This document shows, one piece after another, positions 48,201-58,122 of a stretch of 64,000 nt of DNA. Each line of letters opens with the position of its first letter. Positions within the stretch are counted from its first letter, which is position 1. The DNA is from Dendrophyllia cribrosa (lineage: Eukaryota; Cnidaria; Anthozoa; Scleractinia; Dendrophylliidae): NCBI GenBank assembly GCA_024195265.1, contig JAJLRJ010000008.1, positions 40,230,873 to 40,294,872 on the forward strand. Reading direction: 5' to 3'. The notes under the pieces were generated by a model. That model did no database searches, was not told where the DNA came from, and worked only from the letters and a program-made list of their open reading frames with translations. The position numbers and the translations under genes are program-made.

Positions 48201-51200
48201 AACAATAATAACTACATTGCACGGCTGTCATTAAGATTTGAGACAGGCGTTGCCCTGATCTTAACACCCGTAACAAGCTTGTTGCTTTGCCTGTAAATTT
48301 AACATATAATAGGCAAGATCACCCGTAACATCAAGGTCCCATTAAGTGTACTCACCCGTAACAGATGCTACGGGTGATGTCCCTTAATGACACCCCTGCA
48401 TTGCATTTAACTTGAACAACATACCAATGCATGGGACATCAAGGTTTTGACTGGCTGCAACTCTGTGTTGGTCACCAGTGAAAACACTGAACCATAGTCA
48501 CCTGTCAATAACAAGATAAACAGTGTCACTGACAAAAATGGACACACGTGGTCTACAGCTGTAAGCCATGGGATTTCGTGAAAGCTCAAGTTCAAAACTC
48601 TGTAGTAGTACAGTAAAATACTGTAATACTTACCCAAATATTGTCCATCTGGGCCACAGCCTGCGACTTTGTTATGGTTTGTACTCGCACAGGAAGGGGA
48701 AGACGACAACATTCTTAAGAAATCTAAACATAAAAGAACAAATGAAGGGGGATTGTGAGGTACATGTACAGGGCCCAGTTGTTCGAAAGTCGGTTAACGC
48801 TAACCTAGGATTAAAATTTAACCAAGGATTTAATTTCTCTTGTTAGAAGTGTTTTCAAAAGCTAATTATAAGTTACATGCGAAGACAAGTCAGAAACGAA
48901 ACTAAAGGGCAAAAGTAATTTAGAAAAATCTCCCTTGATTTATTATTTAACTGGAATCAAAATTGATGCTAACCCTAGGTTAGCTTTACAGCGCTTTGAA
49001 CAACCCGGCCCAGAAGGATAAAATGGTAACAACCCTTTAAAAAACAAAGTTTGCTTTAACATCAACTTACCAAGAATTTTGTCAGTCCCTGTCGCCAAAA
49101 GGATTCTTAATGACAACTGGAAAGACATATCCATCTAAAAAAACATAACAGAAGACAGTTAAGTTTGATAAATATCCATAGTTGCATATAAAGAAACTGG
49201 TGTTGTCATAAACAAAAGACATGCTTGGGTTTATAATACGACTGTACGGCCCCGCTGACGCAATCCTACAGAAAATACATGTAGAATCGCAAGGTGACGT
49301 GAGCGGGGCCGGACAGGTTGACGTGAGCCGGTCCGGAAAAAGCCGTCCAGCCCCGCTCGAGTTCAAGCGACCTCGCACTGCACGACTATTCTTGTAGTTT
49401 CTGGTCATATTATAAAATACTTATTGACTGAGTTAGGACGGGCCGGACAGGAAAATATTTGGCTCTCGGTCATGGCGCACAGACCTCGCTGCACTCGTTC
49501 CGTACGCCATGACCTCGAGCCAAATATTTTCTCGTCCGGCCCTCCCACTCAGTCAATAAGTGCATAATATGTTCTGGTACAAACAGGAAATCAGAGAAAT
49601 ACAATGTAATGCTGTGGTACATTTTAGTGATGAAATAACCCACAAGTTTCCTACTAAACCTTGGCGCTACCACACAAGATCAAGAAAGAAATCTTTGATC
49701 TCAGTGGGATTCCAACCCGCAAGCTTTGGATTAATCTTGCGTCGCTCTACCATTTGGGCTGTGAGGCAGCATGGGAGAAGATCATGGGTGATAAGGTGGT
49801 AATTTATGGCAATGAAAACATGAAAGTTAATTATCTGATTTTCTGTTTGCATAACCTGCATGACTCAACATTCATTACACCAATGTATGTTCTGGTACCT
49901 ACCATTTTGAGAAGTGGACCAAGGCTACATTCTACTTTGTGGTACTGTTCCCAAGCTTTGTTGCGGCATGATTGAGAACAATACTGTACTTCACAGCAGT
50001 GATGGCAACTGCGAATAAAGCAACAACATCACACATTTGAATTTTAATAAGGAGGGACCGTGTTCATAACTGGACAAAGAAAACTCTCAATATTATAGTG
50101 GTGACTCAAAAATGTTCCTTTTTCCTATGCCGCCCAACAAAAATATCATGAGAGAACAAGAAGCATACTTACGGGAATGGTGCAACTAAGGCTTGGAAAC
50201 AGCAATCGCAGTGCGTTAGAGTATTTTCTGGTAGAAGCACAGCTGCATAGAAAGGCTCAGATATGAGAGTGTCTCCAGCACGGATATCATCTGATGCCTA
50301 CAGATAGTTAATAAGAAATGCCATTTCATGATTAACCTATAATTTCTTAGCATGAGAGATCTGTAACTGAAGAACAGACACTGGAGACATGTCAAGACTG
50401 AACAAATGCAGTTTGTTATGTCTCGACATGCACTTTGTGTTTGAATAACCTTAGCTGAAACATTAATTTTACGGCACACCACTGGTGTTTGACAGGTGCA
50501 TAAGGGTAAATACAGCTGTGCAATTATTTAATTATCGTTATTTTTAGCTTGCTTGTCACTTTCCATGATAGTATTTATCTGAATTTGTTTTGTGCATGTT
50601 TATCAATTGTGGGGAAAAAAATTTGTGAGAATTTTTCATCACCAAGATTATTTGCAAATTTCATGTCTTCCCAAGCAAGATTTTAGCCAGAAGTGTGCAT
50701 GGGAGCCCACATTTTAAAAAAATTCATGAAAAATAAACATGCCTGGGGTAGGTCAAAAGCAGCTGGGCTGCCAGCAAAAAAAAACACCACCTAGTTCGTC
50801 ATATCGGCCGGCTACTTCTTGCCAGTTCTTTAGAGGAGATGGCATTTAAAAAAATATCCGGTTACTTTGCAAAGTCAGAAGTCTACTTCATACTTTTCTG
50901 ACAACCCTGTTATAGACAGAAGAGTGCATGGAAAATGCACATGCCTCCAGGAAATCCCATTTTTATTTCTGGCAAAATGCCTGTTTCCATTTATTCTGTG
51001 CAAGTCAAGAAAAGGAAATTTTAAGCAAAAGCGTTAAAATACTACAAAGAAGACAATAAAAACCAACCTTTAGAAATCGGCCTTGACTACTGGTACAGTT
51101 GATTTCAATTAAACTGGAACCATTTGCTATTTTGCTGTGTAGTCCCCCTGCAACAGTAGGTATATCTTGCGAGGCATCACCACCTACAGTAGAACAAAAA

Positions 51201-54200
51201 CTCTGCTAATACTCAATTTGCATGAGTCAATTCAAAGCCAGACTCAACATATTTGAGGACGCCATTCCTTAACCTATAGCTTTAACCCCTTTCACTCCCA
51301 GAGTCAATTTTGGAGACATGTAGAGTCTGTTGATGAAATCCTATATTGTGACCATATAAATGAAACCCTTTTAGCAGTACTTTTGCATGGTACCTTTTAT
51401 TTTTCAATATTCTACAAAATGAAATTTAGAATTTTTCGTGAATTTTGATTATTGGCACTCTTGGGCGTTCAAGAGTTAAAGTCTCAATACTTACCATGAA
51501 AACGTTGATTGGATGTTGCTAATTTCTTCTGACAAGCCTTCTGAAGATTAACAAGCTTAGGGCTATGAGCTTGAGGGCACTGCAGTGATGTTGCTTCTTG
51601 TATGTCGTTTAGACATGTCTAGACAGAAAAAGGATTAAAATGTTGAAATAGTATAGCCAAGACGCCCGATTAGGCAACACAGTGAGTGGACATTAAATGA
51701 ATGGTGGTCATAAGACAGTAAAAGTCATGCAATGTTATATGGGAAAAAAAGTATGATCTAACTTATAAAAGTGCATTACAAACCAAATACATGCATAAAG
51801 AATTCTGTGCTACTGCTCTAAGTGCATGCTCACGTGATGAACAAGTGAGACCATGGGCTGAAAAAATTGCTATATCGTGATTGAATTTTTCTTTTCAAGC
51901 ACAATTTTCATTAAATATTCAAGATCACAAACCGCTAAGCAAATTCCAAATTAAACATACCGATACCCGTGCCCACTTTTTCATCACGTGAGCATGCGTA
52001 GTTTAGAACTCTTGATGCGTGTATACAAATCAGATGTTTTGTGATGATGCATAAATGATCAGGGAAATTATTCAACTGTAGTTGTCATGTACAGCTTTAG
52101 ACTGTTCTAACATGTACATAAGTGTAAATCTGTGGATTCAATCAGTGAGTTCCTGTGGTACTGTATGTTTGTCAGTTTTTCACAAAATGAAATTGTTCTA
52201 AAATTTATACTTTGGCAGTTCTGAAGAGTCAATGCATTAGCTTCTAGTAAAAGGAAGGTCGATCAGTGACAAATTCTAAAAACTGATGCCTTTAATGTGT
52301 TTGGATCTTTGATTAATGGCAGCAAACTTATTTAACAGAACAGTACATAAATTGTATGTACCTTGTATTCTTGTGCTTGAAATAGGGACTCTGCTCTCCT
52401 GGTGTAAAGAGCGACAAGGGTGCTATGGCTATCAGACCTGCTGTTGTCATCAGCACTGTCTGACGGTTCTGACTCACACATGCCGACTGCCAGGCTGGAA
52501 AGTGCATTCTGGTTTTCCGAGTTGTTCAGGAGTGCTTGCTGGATGGCCTTTAAATGGAACAAAGAGGCTATTAATACTAATAAATATGGTGATTATCACA
52601 CTGGGCCAGTGTTTTCCTGGCAAGAATGTCATTGCCTCTTTCCACTAAGGGTGCATCAATAGCCGGATGTACAGCGGTGGTCACTTTATGCTACAGAATG
52701 CATGTTAGACACCATACTGTAGCAGACTAATCGACAATAAGCTTTTTACGGTGATGGAAATTAGCATGACACCCACTCACCCAGGTGAGGGTCAAATCAT
52801 CTTCGGCAAGTACAAATTGTACATTTTTTTGGTGCAGTTCTGAAAATGCCTGTTGTTAAGTGCTACACGAGGTTTTAGATAGAAAAGCATGGGGATATTC
52901 TGTGGATGCCCATGTTATGAAAAGATATCTGAAAAATTCACCTGGTAAGCTTTTAAAAATTTCATAGGAGACATACATGTACCTCCGGGACTACCAAATT
53001 CAATTTCTGGCAAAAGGCCTTGTGCTGTATTGCAGGATTTTGCAGGACTTAACTTAACAGTTATCTGCAAACACAGAATGGTAACATTTCCATATAACGC
53101 CATACTGTACATAAATTATGCATGTACATGCTACTGTTTTTCTTTGGGCATTCTATTGTTTCAGTTTTAAGAATAGTGATGTATAATCATGTATGGAGTT
53201 ATACAGAAATTGTTCCCAAAAAACCCCCACCTACATACTGAATCCTTCACTACCCACAAACAGGCTTTTTCCCAGAAATTAAAACATACACATGCAAAAC
53301 GAATGTCTCCCATAAAAGGAAAGGTGAATTCGCCATCAATATTTTCTTTAAAAAGTGGGCAAGCACTCTAGACACCTTTCTGTCTAAACCTTTGTCTATA
53401 AAATTATTTAATGATAAAAATTTTAGTTTTTTTTTACCAGTGAATAGCAGATTACAGCTTTCTTGAAATCATTCCGTCTGAAATGTTCTTCACCAACGCA
53501 CATGTATTCCTGGCCATTTCCCACAGAGTTGACTTTCTGTTTACCCCCAGTATTTAGAAGCTTTTGTATTTGCTCCACAATTTCTTGAGCCACCTGGTTG
53601 TTCCTAAAATATGAAGAACAAGAATGCCGGGTTATTGCCTGTATAAGTACATGTATCGTACCATGCAAATCCACTGCAGTCAAACGTCCAAGGCTTTTTT
53701 TGTTTTATTTCGTGGGATTTTATTTACAGTGCTGCTACTGTTACCGGGGCCACCTCGACAAAGTTAACCAATCACAAAGCAGAGCGGGAACAATAGATTC
53801 CAACATTTTAAAATTAAAATTTCATTGTTCTGTACTCGACATTTCATTATTCAAGTCGCAAATTTTGGAATCTATTGTTCCCATTCTGTTTTGTGATTGG
53901 TTAACTTTGTCTAGGTGGCCCCGGTAACAGTAGCAGCACTGTAATACTAAATGGAAATATGGGCAAGGATGTATAAAAAAAATTAGTTGACGTTACTATC
54001 TTTTAATTTTTCTCAAAATGATGAGCTTTTTCCGTTGAAAACTGACCTAAACTCTTTGCGCCTGATCAAAATTATGTTGGCAAATGGCGCTGACAATTCT
54101 GCAGTTCACAGTTTTTAAACGCTTAGAACTTTTTTGGTAAACTTTCAAAACATTTGGTAAATTGACAGTGTATTTGCAATATATTAAACTTTAAACAGTG

Positions 54201-56451
54201 AAAATGACAACCTTAACCTTAAAGTACTTTGCTTAACTTTTGCAAATTTCTCTCGTTTGACCGCAGTTAACCATGCAAATGTCCGGCAAGAATAAACATT
54301 AATCACTGGCAAATGAAAAAAGTAGCATTTATAATTTCAGTTGATGGTGTACAACAAACTTAGAGCAAAACACAACTTAAAAGTTTAGTTGACATGAATG
54401 TGATAAAAGTATAATCTGATCAAAATTCTTTTCAGATTATTTTTCTAATGTATTAAAAAGTCTTGCAAGGTTGTTATGATTAGGAGAATAAAACTGCACA
54501 ACAAAGTGGACAATCCTGTGAAATGCTCACAGGATTATAAGTACAGAGTTAATCTACATACAAGAAAAACAACCTGTACAAAAGAACAAAAGGCTTATCT
54601 GCTAGTATAGGGTTACTTTCAGACAAGCAATAATATACCGCAAGCAAGCAAAATGTTTCATACAATTAAAATCCTCAATCAACTAAGTGCTTTCCAATGT
54701 ACATGTAGTTTAAAGGAAAAATAATAACAAGGAATAAGCAATACCATGCAAAAAATCAATTTTCACACTTTAATTTAAAGGTACAATAGATTGTATTACA
54801 ATAGTCAAAAATTCATTTCACCACAGTAGAGTGCATGGTAAATCTATTTCACTCTTGACCAACTTTCATTTCTTCAAGCATTAAATTACATGCAAAATTG
54901 CAAACGAGGTAACCATATACATGAAGAAAAGCAAGCATTGAAGTATGCCAGAAGAAATTAAAGTGCTTGCAATATTAATGCAGCCCATTTTTTCCTTTTG
55001 TTTGTTGACTTATTATTTGCATGTTTGTTATGAATATTATGTTGTTAATGAAATATTACGAAAATTGAAATCAACGATTTTTGCAATATTTTTTTTCAGC
55101 AAGAACCTTCCAATTAAACTGATGCTACTGAGCCACTGACGTTACAATCGATGATGATAATCAACTATTTGCAGTACTGCATCCATACAGCACTAACCAC
55201 AAACTAAATATGTCAGTGGTTATATTATGCAGGAAGTACAATATATTTTATATGTTCTCATATTTACCCCACAAGCGAACTATTCAAAGTTTTTTGACGG
55301 ATATCTGCCCGATAGTGCTTGTCTATTTCAACACCTGATGTCAAATTCGATGGATGCAATTTTAGAAGTATACACAATAGCAATGAATACTGTGTTGACA
55401 GATCTCGCGAAAATTAACGAAAAATTTAGAATTGCTAGCTGCAAAAGCAAGTTTACCGATGCCACTGAAATTTCAGATCCTAAGTAATTCTAAGAATAGC
55501 TATTGCAAAGCTAGCAAACTTGACAGAAGCTATGATGCTTGTCAGAGGAATCGTGAAAACATGCACGTGCCAACGGCACAAGACCTCGCCTAGCTTCATG
55601 AGGTCTAATAATAGAAACAAAAACCGCAAAATTTATTCAAATATATATTATATTCTGTGGGCTTAAACTATTACTTGTTTTCTAGTTTTTTTGAGCCAAG
55701 AAAGGTGCGACTTATCACAGCGCACTGTAAACAGAAAAGCTTTAGAATTGAAAGAAAAGCGTTCATGCATATTTAATTGTACAGCAACTTGGTTACATTT
55801 CTTCTGCTCTTTACTTGACAGAACAAGTCGTCTGGGCAGGAAGAATTACAGAAGCGACAAGAAATATTTGAAGATGCACATTTAAGGATATAATTTATAT
55901 CAATCTCCCAAGTTTTAAGCCTGCAAAAATAAACCCTGTTGACGAAAACGATTTTACATGTAATCATTGTGGTTTCTTGAGGTAAACCGTTCTCTAAATT
56001 GAAAATATATTTTCTGTAAAATATGAATGCTGCAAGTCGCTTATTGATAATGAAAGAAACATGAGATTTCCAGTGCTGGAAAATTGGAGAATAAGAAACA
56101 TTGGTTTTCCAGATGTAAGCTTCTGTGGTTCAATACTTTATGCTTATGATTGTTCTGGGTCAGATCGAGCCTCAGCAGTTTATTGTCAATTTCTTTCGCT
56201 TCTAATTCATTTCAAAGCTTGAAAACAAGATTAAGCTGGATTAAAACATAGCCACCAATACACATCTGAAGAAACAACCGAACATAAGTATTATTCCACA
56301 GAAAGAAAATAAGTTAAGTTTACCTTAAAATGTATTTGGAAAATTTGAATCTCTCTCCGTCAGTCTTCAACCGGCCAAACTCTTTCATGTAAGGTCCTCG
56401 TAGCTGTTCCAGAACAAAATTCTCCCATTCTTCCTTCAAGTGAAGTGTCAT
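42240..56451 (-). CDS. SMYD4: SMYD4-like SET and MYND domain lysine methyltransferase, 14 exons
   Basis: Fourteen exons join without a phase conflict to 775 codons plus stop, close to vertebrate SMYD4. Exons in order: 56324-56451, 53438-53603, 52362-52547, 51495-51618, 51068-51183, 50173-50297, 49903-50008, 49071-49134, 48634-48713, 47418-47869, 45157-45230, 44605-44695, 43842-44162, 42240-42534. N-terminal TPR-like helices (HFRRNDFKKAVICYSLAIQQ) precede the split SET domain (GRFLKASDDIRAGDTLISEP). The MYND zinc finger spans two exons (HCDCCF, then CHHCCEVQYCSQSC and WEQYHKVEC). The SET core follows (VYPTASLLNHACDPDVIV, GSEISHCYG), then post-SET cysteines (FTCQCTAC, ACPKCKNA) and C-terminal TPRs. 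It should use S-adenosylmethionine to methylate lysines; the substrate is not known. The start ATG at 56,451 follows an acceptor-like CTCTAG, so a 5' UTR exon probably lies upstream. Confidence 0.95.
42754..42952. mobile_element. Near-perfect foldback element nested in the MITE
   Basis: A 199-bp palindrome. AATAGGCCATTTCTGAG leads through CCTCTCTATCAAAGCGAGGC to a centre around GCAAATAAGTTTTATTTGC and back to GAAATGGCCTATT. The arms are about 90 bp with very few mismatches, suggesting a recent insertion. Confidence 0.88.
42962..43192. mobile_element. hAT-like MITE with perfect 8-bp target duplication GATTACGG
   Basis: A 231-bp element with inverted ends CAGAAACCCATAAGTGGG and CCCACTTATGGGTTTCT. 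GATTACGG is repeated exactly at 42,954-42,961 and 43,193-43,200. An 8-bp duplication with a CAGAAA-type end fits a hAT-type non-autonomous element. Confidence 0.85.
44721..45091. mobile_element. MITE with TTAAACACGAAGTTCC ends, copy 2 of the 27,171 family
   Basis: Inverted ends TTAAACACGAAGTTCCAG plus TATAAAAGG, and CATACTGGAACTTTGTG plus TTTAA. The interior AGCTCCTCCCCCATTTCAC matches AGCTCCGCCCCCTTTTGTC of the copy at 27,171-27,557. Four GCCAG steps form a short tandem near 45,040. Intronic to SMYD4. Confidence 0.75.
45256..45466 (+). mobile_element. Single full-length copy of the CTTTCACTCCCAGAGTC repeat
   Basis: A ~210-bp element that starts CCTTTCACTCCCAGAGTC, passes through GTCTGTGGACGAAATCC and ends near GAGGGTTAAA. 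Its ends are partly inverted. The middle third is the same sequence that forms the ~106-bp tandem arrays at 32,551 and 37,362. Intronic to SMYD4. Confidence 0.65.
45815..46400 (+). repeat. Tandem repeat, about 2.5 units of ~240 bp
   Basis: AATGTCAACCAGAAAAGTC starts a unit at about 45,820 and 46,057, and AATGTCGACCAGCAGAAAC starts one at about 46,299. GCTAATTAAATTA and CCTAGTAAATTGNAACTAATATT recur in each. It fills part of the large SMYD4 intron between 45,230 and 47,418. Confidence 0.75.
46440..46800 (+). repeat. Direct duplication next to the 240-bp array
   Basis: AGTTTCTATAAGGACAAAG plus TTCAA, then ACGTGCA, then CATACAATTNAT, occurs twice, starting near 46,450 and 46,673. Intronic to SMYD4. 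Confidence 0.65.
48771..49011. mobile_element. MITE with GGGCCCAGTTGTTCGAA ends
   Basis: A 241-bp element. The left end is GGGCCCAGTTGTTCGAAAG, then GCTAACCTAGGATTAAA; the right end is GCTAACCCTAGGTTAGC, then CTTTGAACAACCCGGCCC. Intronic to SMYD4 between the exons at 48,634 and 49,071. Confidence 0.8.
49419..49561. mobile_element. Foldback MITE, ACTTATTGACTGAG ends
   Basis: A 143-bp inverted repeat: ACTTATTGACTGAG, GGCCGGACAGGAAAATATTT, GCTCTCGGTCATGGCG on one side, with the complement back to CTCAGTCAATAAGT on the other. Intronic to SMYD4. Confidence 0.85.
49697..49771 (-). other. Degenerate tRNA-like sequence
   Basis: Read on the minus strand it has CAGCCCAAATGGTAGAGCG, resembling a D-arm and A box, and GCGGGTTGGAATCCC, resembling a T-arm and B box. 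Between them CGCAAG and CTTGCG could pair, but they enclose a 12-base loop instead of 7, and the acceptor stem is not convincing. It is probably a decayed tRNA gene or tRNA-derived SINE head in an SMYD4 intron. Confidence 0.45.
51281..51480 (+). mobile_element. Single full-length copy of the CTTTCACTCCCAGAGTC repeat
   Basis: A ~200-bp element from TTTAACCCCTTTCACTCCC to GCGTTCAAGAGTTAAA, so the ends are inverted (TTTAAC / GTTAAA types). The middle reads GTCTGTTGATGAAATCC, then GCAGTACTTTTGCATGG. It closely parallels the copies at 45,256-45,466 and, reversed, at 60,379-60,570. Intronic to SMYD4. Confidence 0.72.
53670..54270. mobile_element. Second MULE-like MITE copy, with perfect 9-bp duplication and a nested element
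   Basis: It starts TCCACTGCAGTCAAACG and ends CGTTTGACCGCAGTTAA, flanked on both sides by CCATGCAAA (53,661-53,669 and 54,271-54,279). Removing the nested 215-bp element leaves about 386 bp, matching the 390-bp copy at 34,666-35,055. Intronic to SMYD4, just upstream of the exon at 53,438-53,603. Confidence 0.85.
53727..53941. mobile_element. Foldback MITE nested in the MULE-like MITE, TA target
   Basis: A 215-bp inverted repeat: CAGTGCTGCTACTGTTACC, then GGGGCCACCT and ACAAAGTTAACCAATCACAA, with the complement ending GGTAACAGTAGCAGCACTG. TA flanks both ends. The copy at 34,666 shows the empty site CATTTAATATTAAATGG. Confidence 0.85.
54280..56323. other. First SMYD4 intron, no further feature
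   Basis: AT-rich intron sequence between the exon at 53,438-53,603 and the start-codon exon at 56,324. A plus-strand 86-codon ORF at 55,227-55,487 has no recognisable domain and I do not support it as a gene. No repeat family seen elsewhere in the window was recognised here. Confidence 0.4.
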
Positions 56452-57624
56452 CGTTGATCCCGACGCTCTGCAGTCTTTTTGTCCCTCTAGAGTGGAAAGC
56501 AAAAACGATTTAGACTGCTAAAAACCACGGCAACTTCCAGCGTACGGCGGCGAAGGCTGATGTAAGTGAGCACAGTAATTTCACTTGCAAAACCATTTGT
56601 CAAACATGCGTTTAGTAAATAAGCTCTGATTGGTCAATTGAAATAACGCGATTTGTTTGGACCAATCACAATACCGCTTAGAATCATACACATCCGTCCC
56701 CAATCTCCTTAAAAAGGTCAGTCCATCATTTCCTTATTTGCATGTTGACAGTTTAAAAGCTTTGTTTGTAAAGACAGATTTTTGACAGCAATGTTTTTAA
56801 ATGATATCAAACTAGATAAATAGCTATTTCTACTGCCACCTGCATTTATCGGCCGTGTAAATGGTGTATAAAGCTCTGATATAAAGCTTTAAGTTATCTC
56901 GTGCTCACCACCCGTGGAGCGAGTGCTACAGAGGTCCTCCCCCAGACACACCTCCAACAATCCCACAAAACTGACCAATGGCGAATCGACTTGCGTAATA
57001 TACTTGATTTTAGAAGCTGGTAATTATAAATATCTGATGCGGGCAAATATCGTCAAAGTTTACTCGCTTAAACATTTTCGTTGAAAAATTCCTAAAGCAA
57101 ATGTCTTTGTCAGCCAATGAAATTTTTAAAAGCGAGTAAGATTTTCAATACAGACAAGATTTTATCCTGCCCCTTTTGTCTTCGAGGATTGAAATGTCAA
57201 AAAAAAAGAAAAGATTTTTCGTGAGACGTGATGTGTCTAACAAAGACAACATAATCACGAAAGCTCTCTTTGCATAGAGCCTTACAGACTGACAACCATT
57301 CATTGCCGTAATATCATTCCACGCTCCCTTAAATCCACTGGGTACAAACGTAATAACAACTGACGTACCTTTGCACTAGAAAATTACAATCCTGCTTGTT
57401 TGAAAATCTCAGAAAACAATTTGAAACAATTTTCGCAAAACAGTCAAAACAGAGACAGCGTCATGTGAATTTTGACCAAGACAAGCCTGACAAGCAGCTA
57501 AGAATTTTAATCAGTTAGTCTTCTCAATTTGACAGACCACTGATTTTTTTTGGTTGGAAGCTCATTAGAATAGAGGCCTTTTGTGCCACATTTTTTTCAT
57601 CCTGTCTGAAATATTTCACTTAAC
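56452..57624 (-). promoter_or_regulatory. Upstream region of the SMYD4-like gene
   Basis: The start-codon exon is preceded by CTTTCCACTCTAG, which looks like a splice acceptor for a non-coding first exon. CCAAT-type motifs (GATTGGTCAATTG and ACCAATCACAATA) lie at about 56,625-56,670 and are candidates for promoter elements. No TATA box or initiator can be singled out. The assignment rests on position only. Confidence 0.3.
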
Positions 57625-57711
57625 CTCGGCACTGTACACAATGTCTTGCAGTTTCTTCACTTTTCTTATGTCCTTCAACTGAATGTCGCCAAACCTAGAG
57701 ACTGCAAACAT
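57625..57711 (-). other. Candidate isolated first coding exon (29 codons)
   Basis: An ATG-initiated frame reads MFAVSRFGDIQLK, then DIRKVKKLQDIVYSAE, followed by the possible donor GAG|GTTAAG. The amino-acid composition looks protein-like and is unlike surrounding repeats. Joining it to the next downstream SMYD4 exon would give an in-frame stop, so it is not a simple alternative N-terminus. No second exon was found. It may also be a chance 31-codon ORF. Confidence 0.25.
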
Positions 57712-57838
57712 GCTTTCTACTGACATAAACTGTATTCAGGCAGCGCTATATACTAAAATGTCACAAATCAGTTAAGACCGCCCAATCTAGATCTAGTTAC
57801 TGTAAAATAACATAAATTAAAACTTATACAATATTTAT

Positions 57839-58122
57839 AGAGCAGTTTTCAATTGAGTGTCGTAAAACCAAAACCAAAGTAATTACTCTGACCAATCACA
57901 GCAGTCGTAAACAATCCAATGAACCAATCAGAGCTCGAAGCAATTACATGTCGCGGGCGCCAAGCGCGGGAAAACGCGTGCGAGCAAGTCACGATTGGTT
58001 TTGGTTTTACTTCTGATTGGTCGAAAAAGTGGCGCGAGATTTTTAAGCCAATCACAAAGCGTAGCAATGCAAAACCAAAGCAATTGTGTAATTACTTTCG
58101 ACAGTCAATTGAAAACTGCTCT
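57839..58122 (-). mobile_element. MITE, TTTTCAATTGAG family, copy 4
   Basis: Ends AGAGCAGTTTTCAATTGAG and CAATTGAAAACTGCTCT, with TA on the left and A-rich sequence on the right. It is almost identical to the copy at 30,291-30,574. The two overlapping ORFs across it are shadows. Confidence 0.88.

Noticed and set aside
49697..49771. Functional tRNA gene
   Set aside because: The anticodon loop is about 12 bases and the acceptor stem does not pair convincingly; kept only as a degenerate tRNA-like sequence.
55227..55487. Plus-strand 86-codon ORF in the first SMYD4 intron
   Set aside because: It has no recognisable domain and no splice or promoter context, and it is antisense to an intron. The length is within chance expectation in AT-rich DNA.
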